NCBI RefSeq assembly: GCF_029504575.1
Contig: NZ_JAQFII010000001.1
Span: 4,843,001 to 4,907,000, forward strand
DNA from: Streptomyces sp. SPB162
GTDB taxonomy: Bacteria; Actinomycetota; Actinomycetes; Streptomycetales; Streptomycetaceae
Length of the DNA: 64,000 nucleotides
Reading direction: 5' to 3'
The notes beneath the pieces are model-generated. The model searched no databases and was not told where the DNA came from. It saw only the letters and a list, made by a program, of their open reading frames with translations. The translations under genes and the position numbers were made by a program. Positions 44,648-53,580 of the stretch are shown piece after piece (positions within the stretch are counted from its first letter, which is position 1; each line of letters starts with the position of its first letter).

Positions 44648-45425
44648 GCACCTGGCACCGGCGGCCGCGGTCGTGGCGCTGCTGGCGCTGGCCGGCTGCG
44701 GCTCCGCGTCCGGCTCCGGCGGCGGTACGGACGACCCCACGCCCTCCGGCGGGGGCACGAAGTCCGTGGCGGCGCGGGACAAGGGCCCGGTCTGCGTGGG
44801 CACGGCGGCGGCCGACGGGCTGCACGTGCTGCGCGGTGGCGGCTACAAGCTGCCCGGTGGCGGCGCGGTCCGGTACGAGGCGGCGCAGTCGGACGGGACG
44901 ACCCGCACCGCCACGCTCCGCGAGGGCGCGACCTACCAGGACGGCCAACGGAGCCAGTCGGTCAAGCCCGGCCAGCAGGTCACGTACGCGGGCCACGCCT
45001 TCACCGTCAGCCAGATCTGCTCCTACCGGGTGGTGCTGGAGCCGAAGGACGCCGCCGACCGGACCGCGGCGGCCGCCGCGCCCGTGTCCATGAAGTCCGT
45101 CGGCGGGGCCGCCGACAGCGGGCTCTGCTTCACCACGAACGCGGCCGTCCGCGCCGCCGCCGCGAAGGGCTTCCCGCCGAAGGGCGGATCCCTGACGCTG
45201 ATCGACAACGGAGGGCTGAAGGTCTTCCCGACCGGCTGGTCCGTCGTCGCCCTGTCCGTCGATCCGGCGGCGGGGACCGCCCGCTTCACCGCGAACTGCG
45301 CCGCGGTGCCGGTGGCGGACTACCAGGACGCGGCGGTCGGCGACCCCGTCGAGCTCGCCGGGGTGGAGTTCACCGTCGGGAAGGTCTCCGGCAAGGTGGT
45401 CACCCTGACCCGGACGAGCGCTTAG
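44640..45425 (+). CDS. Lipoprotein with two DUF6406-like domains
   Basis: A 261-residue lipoprotein: signal peptide RRHLAPAAAVVALLAL with lipobox LAGC (Cys near residue 20), a Gly/Ser linker, then two beta-domain repeats. The first holds GPVCVGTAA, KPGQQVTYAGHAFTVSQIC; the second SGLCFTT, AAVGDPVELAGVEFTVGKV. Each has Cys residues that may form disulfides. It starts within the end of the preceding gene (8-bp overlap). It would sit on the outer membrane face, a sensible place for an immunity or receptor protein against the adjacent exported protease. Confidence 0.75.
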   Translation: MRRHLAPAAAVVALLALAGCGSASGSGGGTDDPTPSGGGTKSVAARDKGPVCVGTAAADGLHVLRGGGYKLPGGGAVRYEAAQSDGTTRTATLREGATYQDGQRSQSVKPGQQVTYAGHAFTVSQICSYRVVLEPKDAADRTAAAAAPVSMKSVGGAADSGLCFTTNAAVRAAAAKGFPPKGGSLTLIDNGGLKVFPTGWSVVALSVDPAAGTARFTANCAAVPVADYQDAAVGDPVELAGVEFTVGKVSGKVVTLTRTSA

Positions 45426-45593
45426 GTCCTGCACCCATCGCCCGTCCGGCCGCACCTGCCCGGCCCGCCGACGTGGGTACGGGCAGGTGACGTGAGCTAC
45501 GGCACACCTGCCGTATCGTTGAGGCGGCGCGTCGGCTTGATGATCGGAAGGGCTCGGACGGGCATTGCGCAGGGATCTGACAGGGGGCGGAGG

Positions 45594-46763
45594 GTGAGCG
45601 TGGACGACGCGGACCTTCCCCCGCACGCTACGGAGCCGGGCACCGGCCCGGCCCCGGACGGGGCCGACCCCGACAAACCGGCTGATCCGGCCCCTTTCGC
45701 CGACCCTGGGGCGGTCGCCGACCCCGGCGCCGGCACGGATTCCACCGATTCCACCGAGCATCCGCTCGCGCTGCGCCTCGAGCACCTCATCCTCGGCGCC
45801 GGCCGTCAGTACACGCCGTTCCAGGCGGCCCGCACCGCCGGCGTCTCCATGGATCTCGCCTCCCGCTTCTGGCGCGCCATGGGCTTCGCCGACATCGGCC
45901 AGGCGAAGGCCCTCACGGAGGCCGACGTGCTGGCGCTGCGCCGCCTCGCCGGGCTCGTCGAGGCCGGGCTGTTGAGCGAGCCGATGGCCATCCAGGTCGC
46001 GCGCTCCACGGGCCAGACCACCGCCCGGCTCGCCGACTGGCAGACCGACTCCTTCCTCGAAGGGCTCACCGAGCCGCCCGAGCCCGGCATGACGCGGGCC
46101 GAGGTCGCCTACCCGCTCGTCGAACTGCTCCTGCCCGAGCTGGAGGAGTTCCTCATCTACGTCTGGCGGCGCCAGCTGGCCGCCGCGACCAGCCGCGTCG
46201 TGCAGTCCGACGACGAGGAGGCCGTCGACCGCCGGCTCGCCGTCGGCTTCGCCGACCTCGTCGGCTTCACCCGGCTGACCCGGCGGCTGGAGGAGGAGGA
46301 ACTCGGCGAGCTCGTCGAGGCCTTCGAGACCACGGCGGCCGACCAGGTCGCCGCGTACGGGGGCCGCCTGATCAAGACGCTCGGCGACGAGGTGCTGTAC
46401 GTCGCCGACGACCCCGGCACCGCAGCCGAGATCTCGCTGCGGCTCATCGAGACGATGACCGGCGACGAGTCCATGCCCGCGCTGCGCGTCGGGATGGCCT
46501 TCGGGACCGTGACGACACGGATGGGCGACGTCTTCGGCACGACCGTGAACCTCGCGAGCCGTCTGACGTCGATAGCGCCACGGGACGCCGTCCTCGTCGA
46601 CGGCGACTTCGCGCAGGCCCTCGGCGAGGCGGGCGACGCCCCCATCTCCGAGGTCGACGCCTCCGCCGAAGACAAGTACCGCTTCGCCCTGCAACCGATG
46701 TGGCGCCGCCCGGTCCGAGGCCTGGGCGTAGTAGAACCCTGGCTCCTGACCCGCCGCGGCTGA
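45594..46763 (+). CDS. cya: Class III adenylate cyclase
   Basis: A 389-residue cytosolic enzyme making cyclic AMP from ATP. After a 55-residue acidic, Pro-rich leader comes a helical regulatory domain (residues about 60-195, similar to the pH-sensing N-domain of mycobacterial Rv1264), then the catalytic domain with VGFADLVGFTRLTRRL (metal Asp), KTLGDEVLYVADD and GMAFGTVTTRMGDVFGTTVNL. GTG 45594 has GGCGGAGG just upstream; an earlier GTG at 45492 lacks this. In S. coelicolor the cyclase gene follows birA directly, so the calpain cassette looks inserted between them. Confidence 0.9.
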   Translation: MSVDDADLPPHATEPGTGPAPDGADPDKPADPAPFADPGAVADPGAGTDSTDSTEHPLALRLEHLILGAGRQYTPFQAARTAGVSMDLASRFWRAMGFADIGQAKALTEADVLALRRLAGLVEAGLLSEPMAIQVARSTGQTTARLADWQTDSFLEGLTEPPEPGMTRAEVAYPLVELLLPELEEFLIYVWRRQLAAATSRVVQSDDEEAVDRRLAVGFADLVGFTRLTRRLEEEELGELVEAFETTAADQVAAYGGRLIKTLGDEVLYVADDPGTAAEISLRLIETMTGDESMPALRVGMAFGTVTTRMGDVFGTTVNLASRLTSIAPRDAVLVDGDFAQALGEAGDAPISEVDASAEDKYRFALQPMWRRPVRGLGVVEPWLLTRRG

Positions 46764-47041
46764 CGCCTCGCGCGGCGCCCTCCGGACATTCCCCTGCCGG
46801 GGCTGATGCCCTGCGGCTGACCCGCGCGCCCTGCGGTCGGGCGCGGCTGCGCCGCGGGCGGCCTCGCGCAACCGCCGCACCAACACCCGACGCGTCGGAG
46901 CAGGCCCGTCGAAGCTGATGCACCGCGTCGACGATCCGGCGCGGCAGCCGAGCCGGGCGCCGGAGCCGCGCAGCGGGCCCCGCGGCGGACGCGTGTGGCC
47001 GGGCCGGCCACCTCCTCTGCCGCGCGGCCGGCGAGGCTGGC

Positions 47042-47857
47042 ATGATCCGGGGCATGACGGAGTCTGAAGTGCGGTTCGGGGAATGGGTCGCGGTGCGGCG
47101 GCATGGTGCGCGCGTCGCGGAGTTGGTGCTGGATCGGCCCAAGGCGATGAACGCCATCTCGACGGAGATGGCGGGGAGCGTGACGGCGGCGTGTGCGGCG
47201 CTCGCCGCCGACCGGACGGTCAGCGCCGTGGTGCTGACGTCCACGCACGAGCGGGCCTTCTGCGTCGGCGCGGACCTGAAGGAGCGCAACTCCTTCACGG
47301 ACGCCGACCTCGGCCGGCAGCGGCCGCACACCCGGGCGGCGTACACGTCGGTGCTGGAGCTGCCGATGCCGTCCATCGCCGCGGTGCACGGCTTCGCGCT
47401 CGGCGGCGGCTTCGAGCTCGCGCTGTCCTGCGACGTGATCGTGGCGGACGCCACGGCCGTGGTGGGCCTCCCCGAGGTCTCGGTGGGCGTCATCCCCGGC
47501 GGCGGCGGCACCCAGCTGCTGCCCCGCAGGGTCGGCGCGGCACGGGCCGCCGAGTTGATCTTCACGGCACGCCGGGTGCCGGCGGAGGAGGCCCGCGAGC
47601 TGGGGCTCGTCGACATCCTGGCCGCCGCGGGCGAGGACCGCGCGGACGCGCTGGCCCTCGCCGAGCGCATGGCCGCGAACTCGCCGGTGGGCCTGCGAGC
47701 CGCGAAGCGGGCGCTGCGGCTGGGGCACGGGCTCGACCTGCGGACCGGTCTCGACGTCGAGGACGCGGCCTGGCGGACGGTCGCGTTCTCCGGGGACCGG
47801 GCCGAGGGCGTGGCGGCGTTCAACGAGAAGCGGACGCCGGACTGGCCGGGGGAATGA
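47042..47857 (+). CDS. Enoyl-CoA hydratase/isomerase family protein
   Basis: A 271-residue crotonase-fold enzyme, probably hydrating enoyl-CoA in fatty-acid breakdown. It has LVLDRPKAMNAIS, the oxyanion-hole motif HERAFCVGADLKE, the second half AAVHGFALGGGFELALSCD, and the catalytic Glu region VGLPEVSVGVIPGGGGTQLLPR with Glu in LPEVSVGVIPGGGG. Both catalytic positions look intact. ATG 47042 has GAGG upstream; ATG 47054 is an alternative. A 278-bp GC-rich spacer without recognised elements separates it from the cyclase. Confidence 0.88.
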   Translation: MIRGMTESEVRFGEWVAVRRHGARVAELVLDRPKAMNAISTEMAGSVTAACAALAADRTVSAVVLTSTHERAFCVGADLKERNSFTDADLGRQRPHTRAAYTSVLELPMPSIAAVHGFALGGGFELALSCDVIVADATAVVGLPEVSVGVIPGGGGTQLLPRRVGAARAAELIFTARRVPAEEARELGLVDILAAAGEDRADALALAERMAANSPVGLRAAKRALRLGHGLDLRTGLDVEDAAWRTVAFSGDRAEGVAAFNEKRTPDWPGE

Positions 47858-47939
47858 TCGGAAGCATGGACAAACGGGAAATCGGTTGAAGGAGTAGTCA
47901 AACAGCCCCAAGGGCGACATTTGTTCTTAACCTGGTGGG

Positions 47940-49094
47940 ATGGGTGACGGGACGGCCGATCGACGGCTGCGAGCGGTCGTGGAGCTGGCGCAGGCGATGG
48001 CGGCCGCTCAGGACCCGCGCGAGGCGGTACGGGCTGCCGCCGCCAAGGCGCGCTGCGCGATGGGCGGCTCCTTCGCGGCACTGTCGTCGTGGGAGCGGGG
48101 CTCTGGCCAGCTCAGGGTGCTCGTCAACGACGGCGACCTGGCGCCGGGCGAGGATCCGGAACCGCAGGACGAGACCTACCCCGTGAACGACTTCCCGGAG
48201 ATCGTCGAGTTCCTGCACGGGAAGTGGGCCGGCGGCGGGGAGCCGCACGCCTGGGTCGAGACGGCGGACGGCGTGCCGCAGGGGCCGGGCGCCTACTGCC
48301 ACCAGCGGGTCGCCGCCCTGCGGCGGCGCGGGCGCGGCTGCTGCGTCGTGGCGCCCATCGTGCTGCACGGGCGCGCCTGGGGAGAGCTGTACGTGGCGCG
48401 TGGCGCGGGCGAGCCGGTCTTCGACCGGGCGGACGCGGACTTCGCCACGGTGCTGGCCGCCGTGATCGCGGCGGGGATCTCGCAGACGGAGCGGCTCGCC
48501 GAGGTGCAGCGGCTGGCCTTCTCCGACCCGCTGACCGGGCTCGGGAACCGGCGCGCGGTCGATGTCCGGCTCGACGAGGCGCTGGAGCTGCACCGGGTGT
48601 CGGATGCCGTGGTGAGCCTGGTGGTCTGCGATCTGAACGGTCTGAAGAAGGTGAACGACCGGCTCGGGCACGCGGTCGGGGACCGGCTGCTCGAACGTTT
48701 CGGCTCCGTCCTGTCGCTGTGCGGGGCCCTGCTCCCGGGAAGCCTGGCGGCCCGGCTCGGCGGCGACGAGTTCTGCATCGTCGCGGTCGGCCAGAGCGCG
48801 GACGAGGTGGTGGGCGCGGCGGACGAGCTGTGCCGGCGGGCCGCCGAGCTGGAGGTGGGCGAGGGCGTCGCCTGCGGGGTCGCCTCGACGGGCGACCCGA
48901 TCGGGCCCGTGCGCACCGCCCGGCGGCTCTTCCGCCTCGCGGACGCCGCCCAGTACCGGGCCAAGGCGCTGCGCTCGACCACGCCGGTCGTGGCGGGGCG
49001 CGGCGGCCCGGACGACCCCGTGGTCCGCCTCGCGGACCAGCCGCCCGCGCCGGAGGGGGAACGGCGACGGATCCGCGGGGGGCGCCGGTCCTGA
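47940..49094 (+). CDS. GGDEF diguanylate cyclase with N-terminal GAF-like domain
   Basis: A 384-residue cytosolic protein. Residues about 10-190 look like a GAF sensor domain (FAALSSWERGSGQLRVLVND, CCVVAPIVLHGRAWGELYVAR). The GGDEF domain starts with DPLTGLGNRRAVDVRLDEAL, shows VCDLNGLKKVNDRLGHAVGD, and has an intact active site RLGGDEFCIV. It should make cyclic di-GMP from two GTP; no EAL or HD-GYP domain is attached. In Streptomyces cyclic di-GMP sets the timing of development through BldD. An orthologous GGDEF gene lies beside hutH in S. coelicolor (recalled). Confidence 0.87.
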   Translation: MGDGTADRRLRAVVELAQAMAAAQDPREAVRAAAAKARCAMGGSFAALSSWERGSGQLRVLVNDGDLAPGEDPEPQDETYPVNDFPEIVEFLHGKWAGGGEPHAWVETADGVPQGPGAYCHQRVAALRRRGRGCCVVAPIVLHGRAWGELYVARGAGEPVFDRADADFATVLAAVIAAGISQTERLAEVQRLAFSDPLTGLGNRRAVDVRLDEALELHRVSDAVVSLVVCDLNGLKKVNDRLGHAVGDRLLERFGSVLSLCGALLPGSLAARLGGDEFCIVAVGQSADEVVGAADELCRRAAELEVGEGVACGVASTGDPIGPVRTARRLFRLADAAQYRAKALRSTTPVVAGRGGPDDPVVRLADQPPAPEGERRRIRGGRRS

Positions 49095-49225
49095 CGAATG
49101 CGCGTTCGGGCGGGCTGTGCCCGGCCACGAGCGGTCGTGGTGGAGGGCCCGTGAAGATCGCCGACGGAGCTGCCTGCGAAGGTAAGGAGTGACAGGCGGC
49201 GATTCACTCTCTAGGGTGCGTGAAT

Positions 49226-50785
49226 ATGAATATGCATAACGTGGTCATCGGCGCCGACGGCGCGAGCGCGGACGACGTCCTGGCCGTGGCTCGCGGCAGC
49301 GCCAAGGTGGAACTGTCGCAGCAGGCACTGACCGGGATCGCCGCGTCGCGGCAGGTCATCGAGGCACTGGCGGCCAAGCCCGAGCCGGTCTACGGCGTGT
49401 CCACGGGCTTCGGCGCGCTGGCCGTCCGCCACATCAGCCCGGAGCTGCGTGCCCAGCTGCAGCGCTCCCTGGTGCGTTCGCACGCCGCCGGCATGGGCCC
49501 GAGCGTCGAGCGCGAGGTCGTGCGCGGCCTGATGTTCCTGCGGCTGAAGACGCTCGCGTCCGGCCGCACCGGCGTGCGTCCGGTCGTCGCCGAGACGATG
49601 GCGGCGATCCTGAACGCCGGGATCACCCCCGTCGTGCACGAGTACGGCTCGCTCGGCTGCTCCGGCGACCTCGCCCCCCTGGCCCACTGCGCGCAGGTGC
49701 TGATGGGCGAAGGCGTGGCCGAGGGCCCTGACGGAACGATTCGCCCGGCCGGCGAACTGCTCGCCGAGGCCGGCATCGAACCGGTGGAGCTGCGGGAGAA
49801 GGAGGGCCTCGCCCTCATCAACGGCACCGACGGCATGCTCGGCATGCTGGTGATGGCGTGCGCGGACCTCGCGCAGCTGTTCACCGCCGCCGACATCACC
49901 GCCGCGCTTTCGCTGGAGGCGCTGCTCGGCACCGAGCGCGTCCTGGCGCCCGAGCTGCACGCCATCCGCCCGCACCCGGGCCAGGCGGCGAGCGCCGAGA
50001 ACATGCGCCGCGTGCTGGAGGGCTCCGGCTTCACCGGCCACCATCAGGACGACGCCCCGCGCGTGCAGGACGCCTACTCGATCCGCTGCGCACCGCAGGT
50101 CGCCGGCGCCGGCCGGGACACCCTGGCGCACGCCCGCCTGGTGGCCGACCGCGAGCTGATCTCCGCCGTCGACAACCCCGTGGTGCTGCCCGACGGCCGC
50201 GTGGAGTCCAACGGCAACTTCCACGGCGCTCCCGTGGCGTACGTCCTGGACTTCCTGGCGATCGCCGCCGCCGACCTCGGCAGCATCGCCGAGCGGCGCA
50301 CCGACCGGCTGCTCGACAAGTCGCGGTCGCACGGGCTGCCGGCGTTCCTCGCCGACGACCCGGGCGTGGACTCCGGCCTGATGATCGCTCAGTACACGCA
50401 GGCCGCGCTGGTCAGCGAGCTGAAGCGGCTGGCGGTGCCGGCGTCCGTGGACTCCATCCCGTCATCCGCGATGCAGGAGGACCACGTCTCGATGGGCTGG
50501 TCCGCGGCCCGCAAGCTGCGTACCGCGATCGACAACCTGGCGCGGATCATCGCGGTCGAGCTGTTCGCCGCGACCCGCGCCATCGAGATGCGCGAGAAGC
50601 TCACCGCTGACGGCCTGCGTCCCGCCCCGGCGACCCGGGCGATCGTGGCGGCGGTCCGTGAGGCGGGCATCGACGGCGTCGGCCCCGACCGCTTCCTGTC
50701 ACCCGACCTGGAGGCCGCTTACGCGTTCGTCCGGGCCGGAAAGCTCATCGAGGCGGCCGAATCCGTGACGGGGCCGCTGGCCTGA
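49226..50785 (+). CDS. hutH: Histidine ammonia-lyase
   Basis: A 519-residue enzyme removing ammonia from histidine to give urocanate, the first step of histidine use. It contains PEPVYGVSTGFGALA, the self-forming MIO cofactor site GSLGCSGDLAPL (Cys-Ser-Gly rather than Ala-Ser-Gly, as in other Streptomyces HutH), VESNGNFHGAPVAY, and IPSSAMQEDHVSMGWSAARK by its parts SSAMQEDHVSMGW and SAARKLR. ATG 49226 is chosen because MNMHNVV matches the S. coelicolor start and AGGG lies nine bases upstream; GTG 49220 is an alternative. Confidence 0.95.
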   Translation: MNMHNVVIGADGASADDVLAVARGSAKVELSQQALTGIAASRQVIEALAAKPEPVYGVSTGFGALAVRHISPELRAQLQRSLVRSHAAGMGPSVEREVVRGLMFLRLKTLASGRTGVRPVVAETMAAILNAGITPVVHEYGSLGCSGDLAPLAHCAQVLMGEGVAEGPDGTIRPAGELLAEAGIEPVELREKEGLALINGTDGMLGMLVMACADLAQLFTAADITAALSLEALLGTERVLAPELHAIRPHPGQAASAENMRRVLEGSGFTGHHQDDAPRVQDAYSIRCAPQVAGAGRDTLAHARLVADRELISAVDNPVVLPDGRVESNGNFHGAPVAYVLDFLAIAAADLGSIAERRTDRLLDKSRSHGLPAFLADDPGVDSGLMIAQYTQAALVSELKRLAVPASVDSIPSSAMQEDHVSMGWSAARKLRTAIDNLARIIAVELFAATRAIEMREKLTADGLRPAPATRAIVAAVREAGIDGVGPDRFLSPDLEAAYAFVRAGKLIEAAESVTGPLA

Positions 50786-50853
50786 CGCCACATCAGCGAG
50801 GGGGACCGTGGCCGGGCCGGTAGCCGCGGTCGGCTGCTGAGCGTGACGACGGT

Positions 50854-50888
50854 GGAGGGGCGCGCACCCGGCGGGTGCGCGTCCCTCC
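50854..50888. terminator. Bidirectional terminator between hutH and the LAATG protein
   Basis: CGCGCACCC pairs with GGGTGCGCG, extended by GGAGGG/CCCTCC, giving about 16 bp with a GGC loop in a convergent spacer. Confidence 0.85.
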
Positions 50889-50893
50889 GTGCG

Positions 50894-51202
50894 TCAGAGC
50901 GCCTGCGCACGGGAACGGCGGCCGGCGTTCAGCACCATTCCCGCGCCGCCGACGAGGAACGCGGCCCCGCCGATCAGATACGGCGTGTTGTGCACCGTGC
51001 CGGTGGCCGCGAGACGCAGCGTCCCGGTCGTCGACGTCGTCGGGCCTGACGCTGCCGAGTGCGGCCTGACCTGCGAAGCAGGTGCGGGCTCCGGACTGGC
51101 GGTGGCGGACGGCACGAAGTAGAGCGCTGCCAGTACGGAGGCCGCGGCGGCGGCGACGAACGGGCGCGGAGAAGCCAGAGGCGAGGTCAACGGATCCCCC
51201 AT
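50894..51202 (-). CDS. Small cell-wall-anchored protein with LAATG sorting signal
   Basis: A 102-residue protein with an N-terminal signal peptide (MGDPLTSPLASPRP, helix FVAAAAASVLAALYFVPS, cleavage after TASPEP region), a mature part of only about 30 residues, and a complete sorting signal: RLAATG, a hydrophobic helix LIGGAAFLVGGAGMVL and NAGRRSRAQAL. LAxTG fits class E sortases. The exposed part is too short for an enzyme, so it may be a spacer, marker or peptide precursor on the wall. No homologue is recognised. Confidence 0.75.
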   Translation of the reverse strand: MGDPLTSPLASPRPFVAAAAASVLAALYFVPSATASPEPAPASQVRPHSAASGPTTSTTGTLRLAATGTVHNTPYLIGGAAFLVGGAGMVLNAGRRSRAQAL

Positions 51203-51291
51203 TGGGTGCGGCGACTTGACCGGAGACGCCGATGTTAGTGACCTGGTGTGCCTGGTGGGAAGCCGGCGCTCGGGCGTTTACGCTCCGTCGC

Positions 51292-51660
51292 ATGAGCACT
51301 ACTGAGATTCCCCGTGGCGAGAGCGGCCCGCGCTATGTACGACTCCAGGTCGAGCTCGTTCTCGAGGTCACCGGAGAGCAGGAAATGACCGCCGCCGCGC
51401 TGGAGCACATCGCCTCCGACGCCGAGATGCCCGCCGAGGAGCGGACGCACGCCGAGGCGGCCGTCAAGCAGGACGAGTCCGAGGCCCTGGCCTACCTCAT
51501 CGACCCGTTCGACCTGGTCACGTCGGTCCCCGGGATCGAACTCGTGCAGGCGTCGTGGTCCTGCGCGCACACCGAGTACGACCCCGAATCCGAGGAGTGG
51601 GACATGTACGACGACGACGATGCCGCCGAGGAGGACGCGGAGGAGGCCCCCACGGTCTGA
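51292..51660 (+). CDS. Conserved hypothetical acidic protein
   Basis: A 122-residue cytosolic protein with an N-terminal alpha/beta part (RYVRLQVELVLEVTGEQEM, TAAALEHIASDAEM, AYLIDPFDLVTSVPGIELVQ by its core LIDPFDLVTSVPG) and a strongly acidic tail (EYDPESEEWDMYDDDDAAEE). There is no signal or membrane segment. ATG 51292 is the likely start. I do not recognise a family; the acidic tail may bind basic partners. It lies where S. coelicolor has a short gene between hutH and an L,D-transpeptidase (recalled). Confidence 0.7.
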   Translation: MSTTEIPRGESGPRYVRLQVELVLEVTGEQEMTAAALEHIASDAEMPAEERTHAEAAVKQDESEALAYLIDPFDLVTSVPGIELVQASWSCAHTEYDPESEEWDMYDDDDAAEEDAEEAPTV

Positions 51661-51688
51661 TAGCCGTCTGAACTGCACTTATTCCTCG

Positions 51689-51714
51689 ACCCCGGGCTGT
51701 TCGCGGCCCGGGGT
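51689..51714 (+). terminator. Terminator after the acidic protein gene
   Basis: ACCCCGGGC pairs with GCCCGGGGT around an eight-base loop, 28 bp after the stop codon. Confidence 0.7.
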
Positions 51715-51879
51715 TCCGCACGTGGGCCTCGACACACTTTCCGGACAAACGGAACGGACCCCCTGCTGTCCGTGTTCCTCTGGTTATGGATGAGGCTCGT
51801 TTCCGGATCCATCTCGTCCGGATCCGTCGCCCGCGGGGACGCGGGTTGGGAACGAGCGCCACAGGCATTGGAGATTTGT

Positions 51880-53208
51880 GTGAAGTCGCCCGACACCGGC
51901 ACCGGCCCCGCCATCGAGCCCGCCGACGGCACGACGCCCGATCGGCCCGTGCGCTCGCGGCGCAGGCGGCGCACCGGCCTGGCGGCCGTCGCGGTCGTGC
52001 TCGGCGGTGCGGTCGCGCTCACCGCGTGCGGCGGCGGCACGGACAAGGGCGGCGGCGCCGCGACGGACAAGGGCAAGACGCAGGCGGAGGTCGACGCGGC
52101 GGCCGCCAAGGACGCCTCGGACGCGAAGATAGTCATCACCCCGAAGACGGGGACCACCAACGCGAGCATCGCCAGCGGCACCAAGGTCGCCGTGACCGAG
52201 GGCAAGCTCACCGCGGTCGCCGTGACCGAGGTCGTGAGCGGCCAGGCCGTCAAGGGCGCGATAGCCGCCGACGGCCTGAGCTGGAAGCCCGACGCATCCC
52301 TCGCCCGCGGCAAGAAGTACAAGGTCGCGGCCACCGCGCAGGACGCGAAGGGCCGCACCGTCACCGAGACCTCCAGCTTCGGCACGGTCTCCGCGAGCAA
52401 CAGCTTCATCGGCTACTTCACGCCGGAGGACGGCTCCACGGTCGGTGTCGGCATGCCGGTGTCGATCAAGTTCGACAAGGCCGTCACCAACAAGAAGGCC
52501 GTCGAGTCCGCGATCAAGGTGGCGTCCAGCAGCGGCCAGACGGTCGTGGGCCACTGGTTCGACTCCACGCGGCTGGACTTCCGTCCGCAGGAGTACTGGA
52601 AGGCCGGGTCGAACGTCTCCGTCAAGCTGAAGCTCGACGGCGTCGAGGGCTCCGCCGGCGTCTACGGCGTCCAGAACAAGGACGTCGACTTCACCGTCGG
52701 CCGGTCCCAGGTCTCGACGGTCGACGCCGACACCAAGACCATGACGGTCGTCCGCGACGGCAAGACGGTCAAGACCATCCCGATCTCCGCCGGCTCGGCC
52801 GACCACCCGACCTACAACGGTCGGATGGTGATCTCCGAGAAGTACACGCAGACGCGCATGAACGGCGATTCGGTCGGCTTCGCGGGGGAGTACGACATCC
52901 CCGACGTCCCGCACGCCATGCGGCTGAGCTCCTCGGGCACGTTCATCCACGGCAACTACTGGGGCGACAAGTCCATCTTCGGCTCGGCCAACACCAGCCA
53001 CGGCTGCATAGGCATCAGCGACACGAAGGGCGCCAAGGACCCGGACACGCTGGGCGCCTGGTTCTACAACAACTCGCTGATCGGCGACGTCGTCGTCATG
53101 AAGAACTCCCCCGACAGGACGGTCTCGCCGGACAACGGTCTGAACGGGTGGAACATGACGTGGAGCGCGTGGACCGCGGGGTCGGCGTCGGGCGCCGCCA
53201 CGTCCTGA
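51880..53208 (+). CDS. L,D-transpeptidase lipoprotein (YkuD domain with Ig-like domains)
   Basis: A 442-residue cell-envelope enzyme forming 3-3 cross-links in peptidoglycan. A cytosolic leader with RSRRRRRTG precedes the helix LAAVAVVLGGAVAL and lipobox LTAC. Two Ig-like domains follow (residues about 80-170 and 175-270), then the YkuD domain with the catalytic signature HGNYWGDKSIFG and SHGCIGIS, where Cys is the nucleophile. GTG 51880 gives this layout. It is probably tethered outside the membrane and conserved in Streptomyces at this position. Confidence 0.9.
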   Translation: MKSPDTGTGPAIEPADGTTPDRPVRSRRRRRTGLAAVAVVLGGAVALTACGGGTDKGGGAATDKGKTQAEVDAAAAKDASDAKIVITPKTGTTNASIASGTKVAVTEGKLTAVAVTEVVSGQAVKGAIAADGLSWKPDASLARGKKYKVAATAQDAKGRTVTETSSFGTVSASNSFIGYFTPEDGSTVGVGMPVSIKFDKAVTNKKAVESAIKVASSSGQTVVGHWFDSTRLDFRPQEYWKAGSNVSVKLKLDGVEGSAGVYGVQNKDVDFTVGRSQVSTVDADTKTMTVVRDGKTVKTIPISAGSADHPTYNGRMVISEKYTQTRMNGDSVGFAGEYDIPDVPHAMRLSSSGTFIHGNYWGDKSIFGSANTSHGCIGISDTKGAKDPDTLGAWFYNNSLIGDVVVMKNSPDRTVSPDNGLNGWNMTWSAWTAGSASGAATS

Positions 53209-53218
53209 CCTGCGGTCG

Positions 53219-53251
53219 GCCTCCGGGGCCGGGCCCTGCGGGCCCGGAGGC
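53219..53251 (+). terminator. Terminator after the L,D-transpeptidase gene
   Basis: GCCTCCGGG pairs with CCCGGAGGC with an inner GGCC/GGCC pairing, 10 bp after the stop codon. Confidence 0.65.
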
Positions 53252-53380
53252 TCTGCCACCGCGGGCGACGGCGCTCTGACCCGCGGTCGGGCTTCGGGGG
53301 GTTCGTCGCCGCGCGGGCGACGGCGCACCGCGCCCGTCCGGGTTTCCGGCGAATGCGGCCGGCGACCGGCCAGAGCACTG

Positions 53381-53580
53381 GGCCGTGTCAGACACATACC
53401 GGTGTCCGCCCGGAGGGCGGGGCCCGGGGCGTCTGGTGCGTGCGATCGCACGGCGGAGGGTCGCCCCTGTACTGGACGTACCGGGGCGGGCCCGACAACT
53501 GGGGGCCCCTCCCAGCGGTAGCTGGGGGAGAGCGCGCGTGCCAGGCGTCCCGGGCCAGGCGGGATGTGTCAGACACGGCC
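53381..53580. repeat. 200-bp element with 15-bp terminal inverted repeats
   Basis: GGCCGTGTCAGACAC (53381-53395) and GTGTCAGACACGGCC (53566-53580) are inverted repeats with 14 of 15 positions paired. Inside are the hairpins CGCCCC..GTAC/GTAC..GGGGCG (53463-53489) and CTCCCAGC/GCTGGGGGAG (53509-53530), the latter of the type also seen at 4013. The right end touches the last base of the ROK stop codon. This could be a small mobile (MITE-like) element or a complex terminator. The rest of the 371-bp gap (53209-53380) holds the terminator at 53219 and GC-rich filler. Confidence 0.55.

Noticed and set aside
49226..50785. CSG instead of ASG in the histidine ammonia-lyase cofactor site
   Set aside because: The same Cys-Ser-Gly triad is usual in Streptomyces enzymes, so it is not a lesion.
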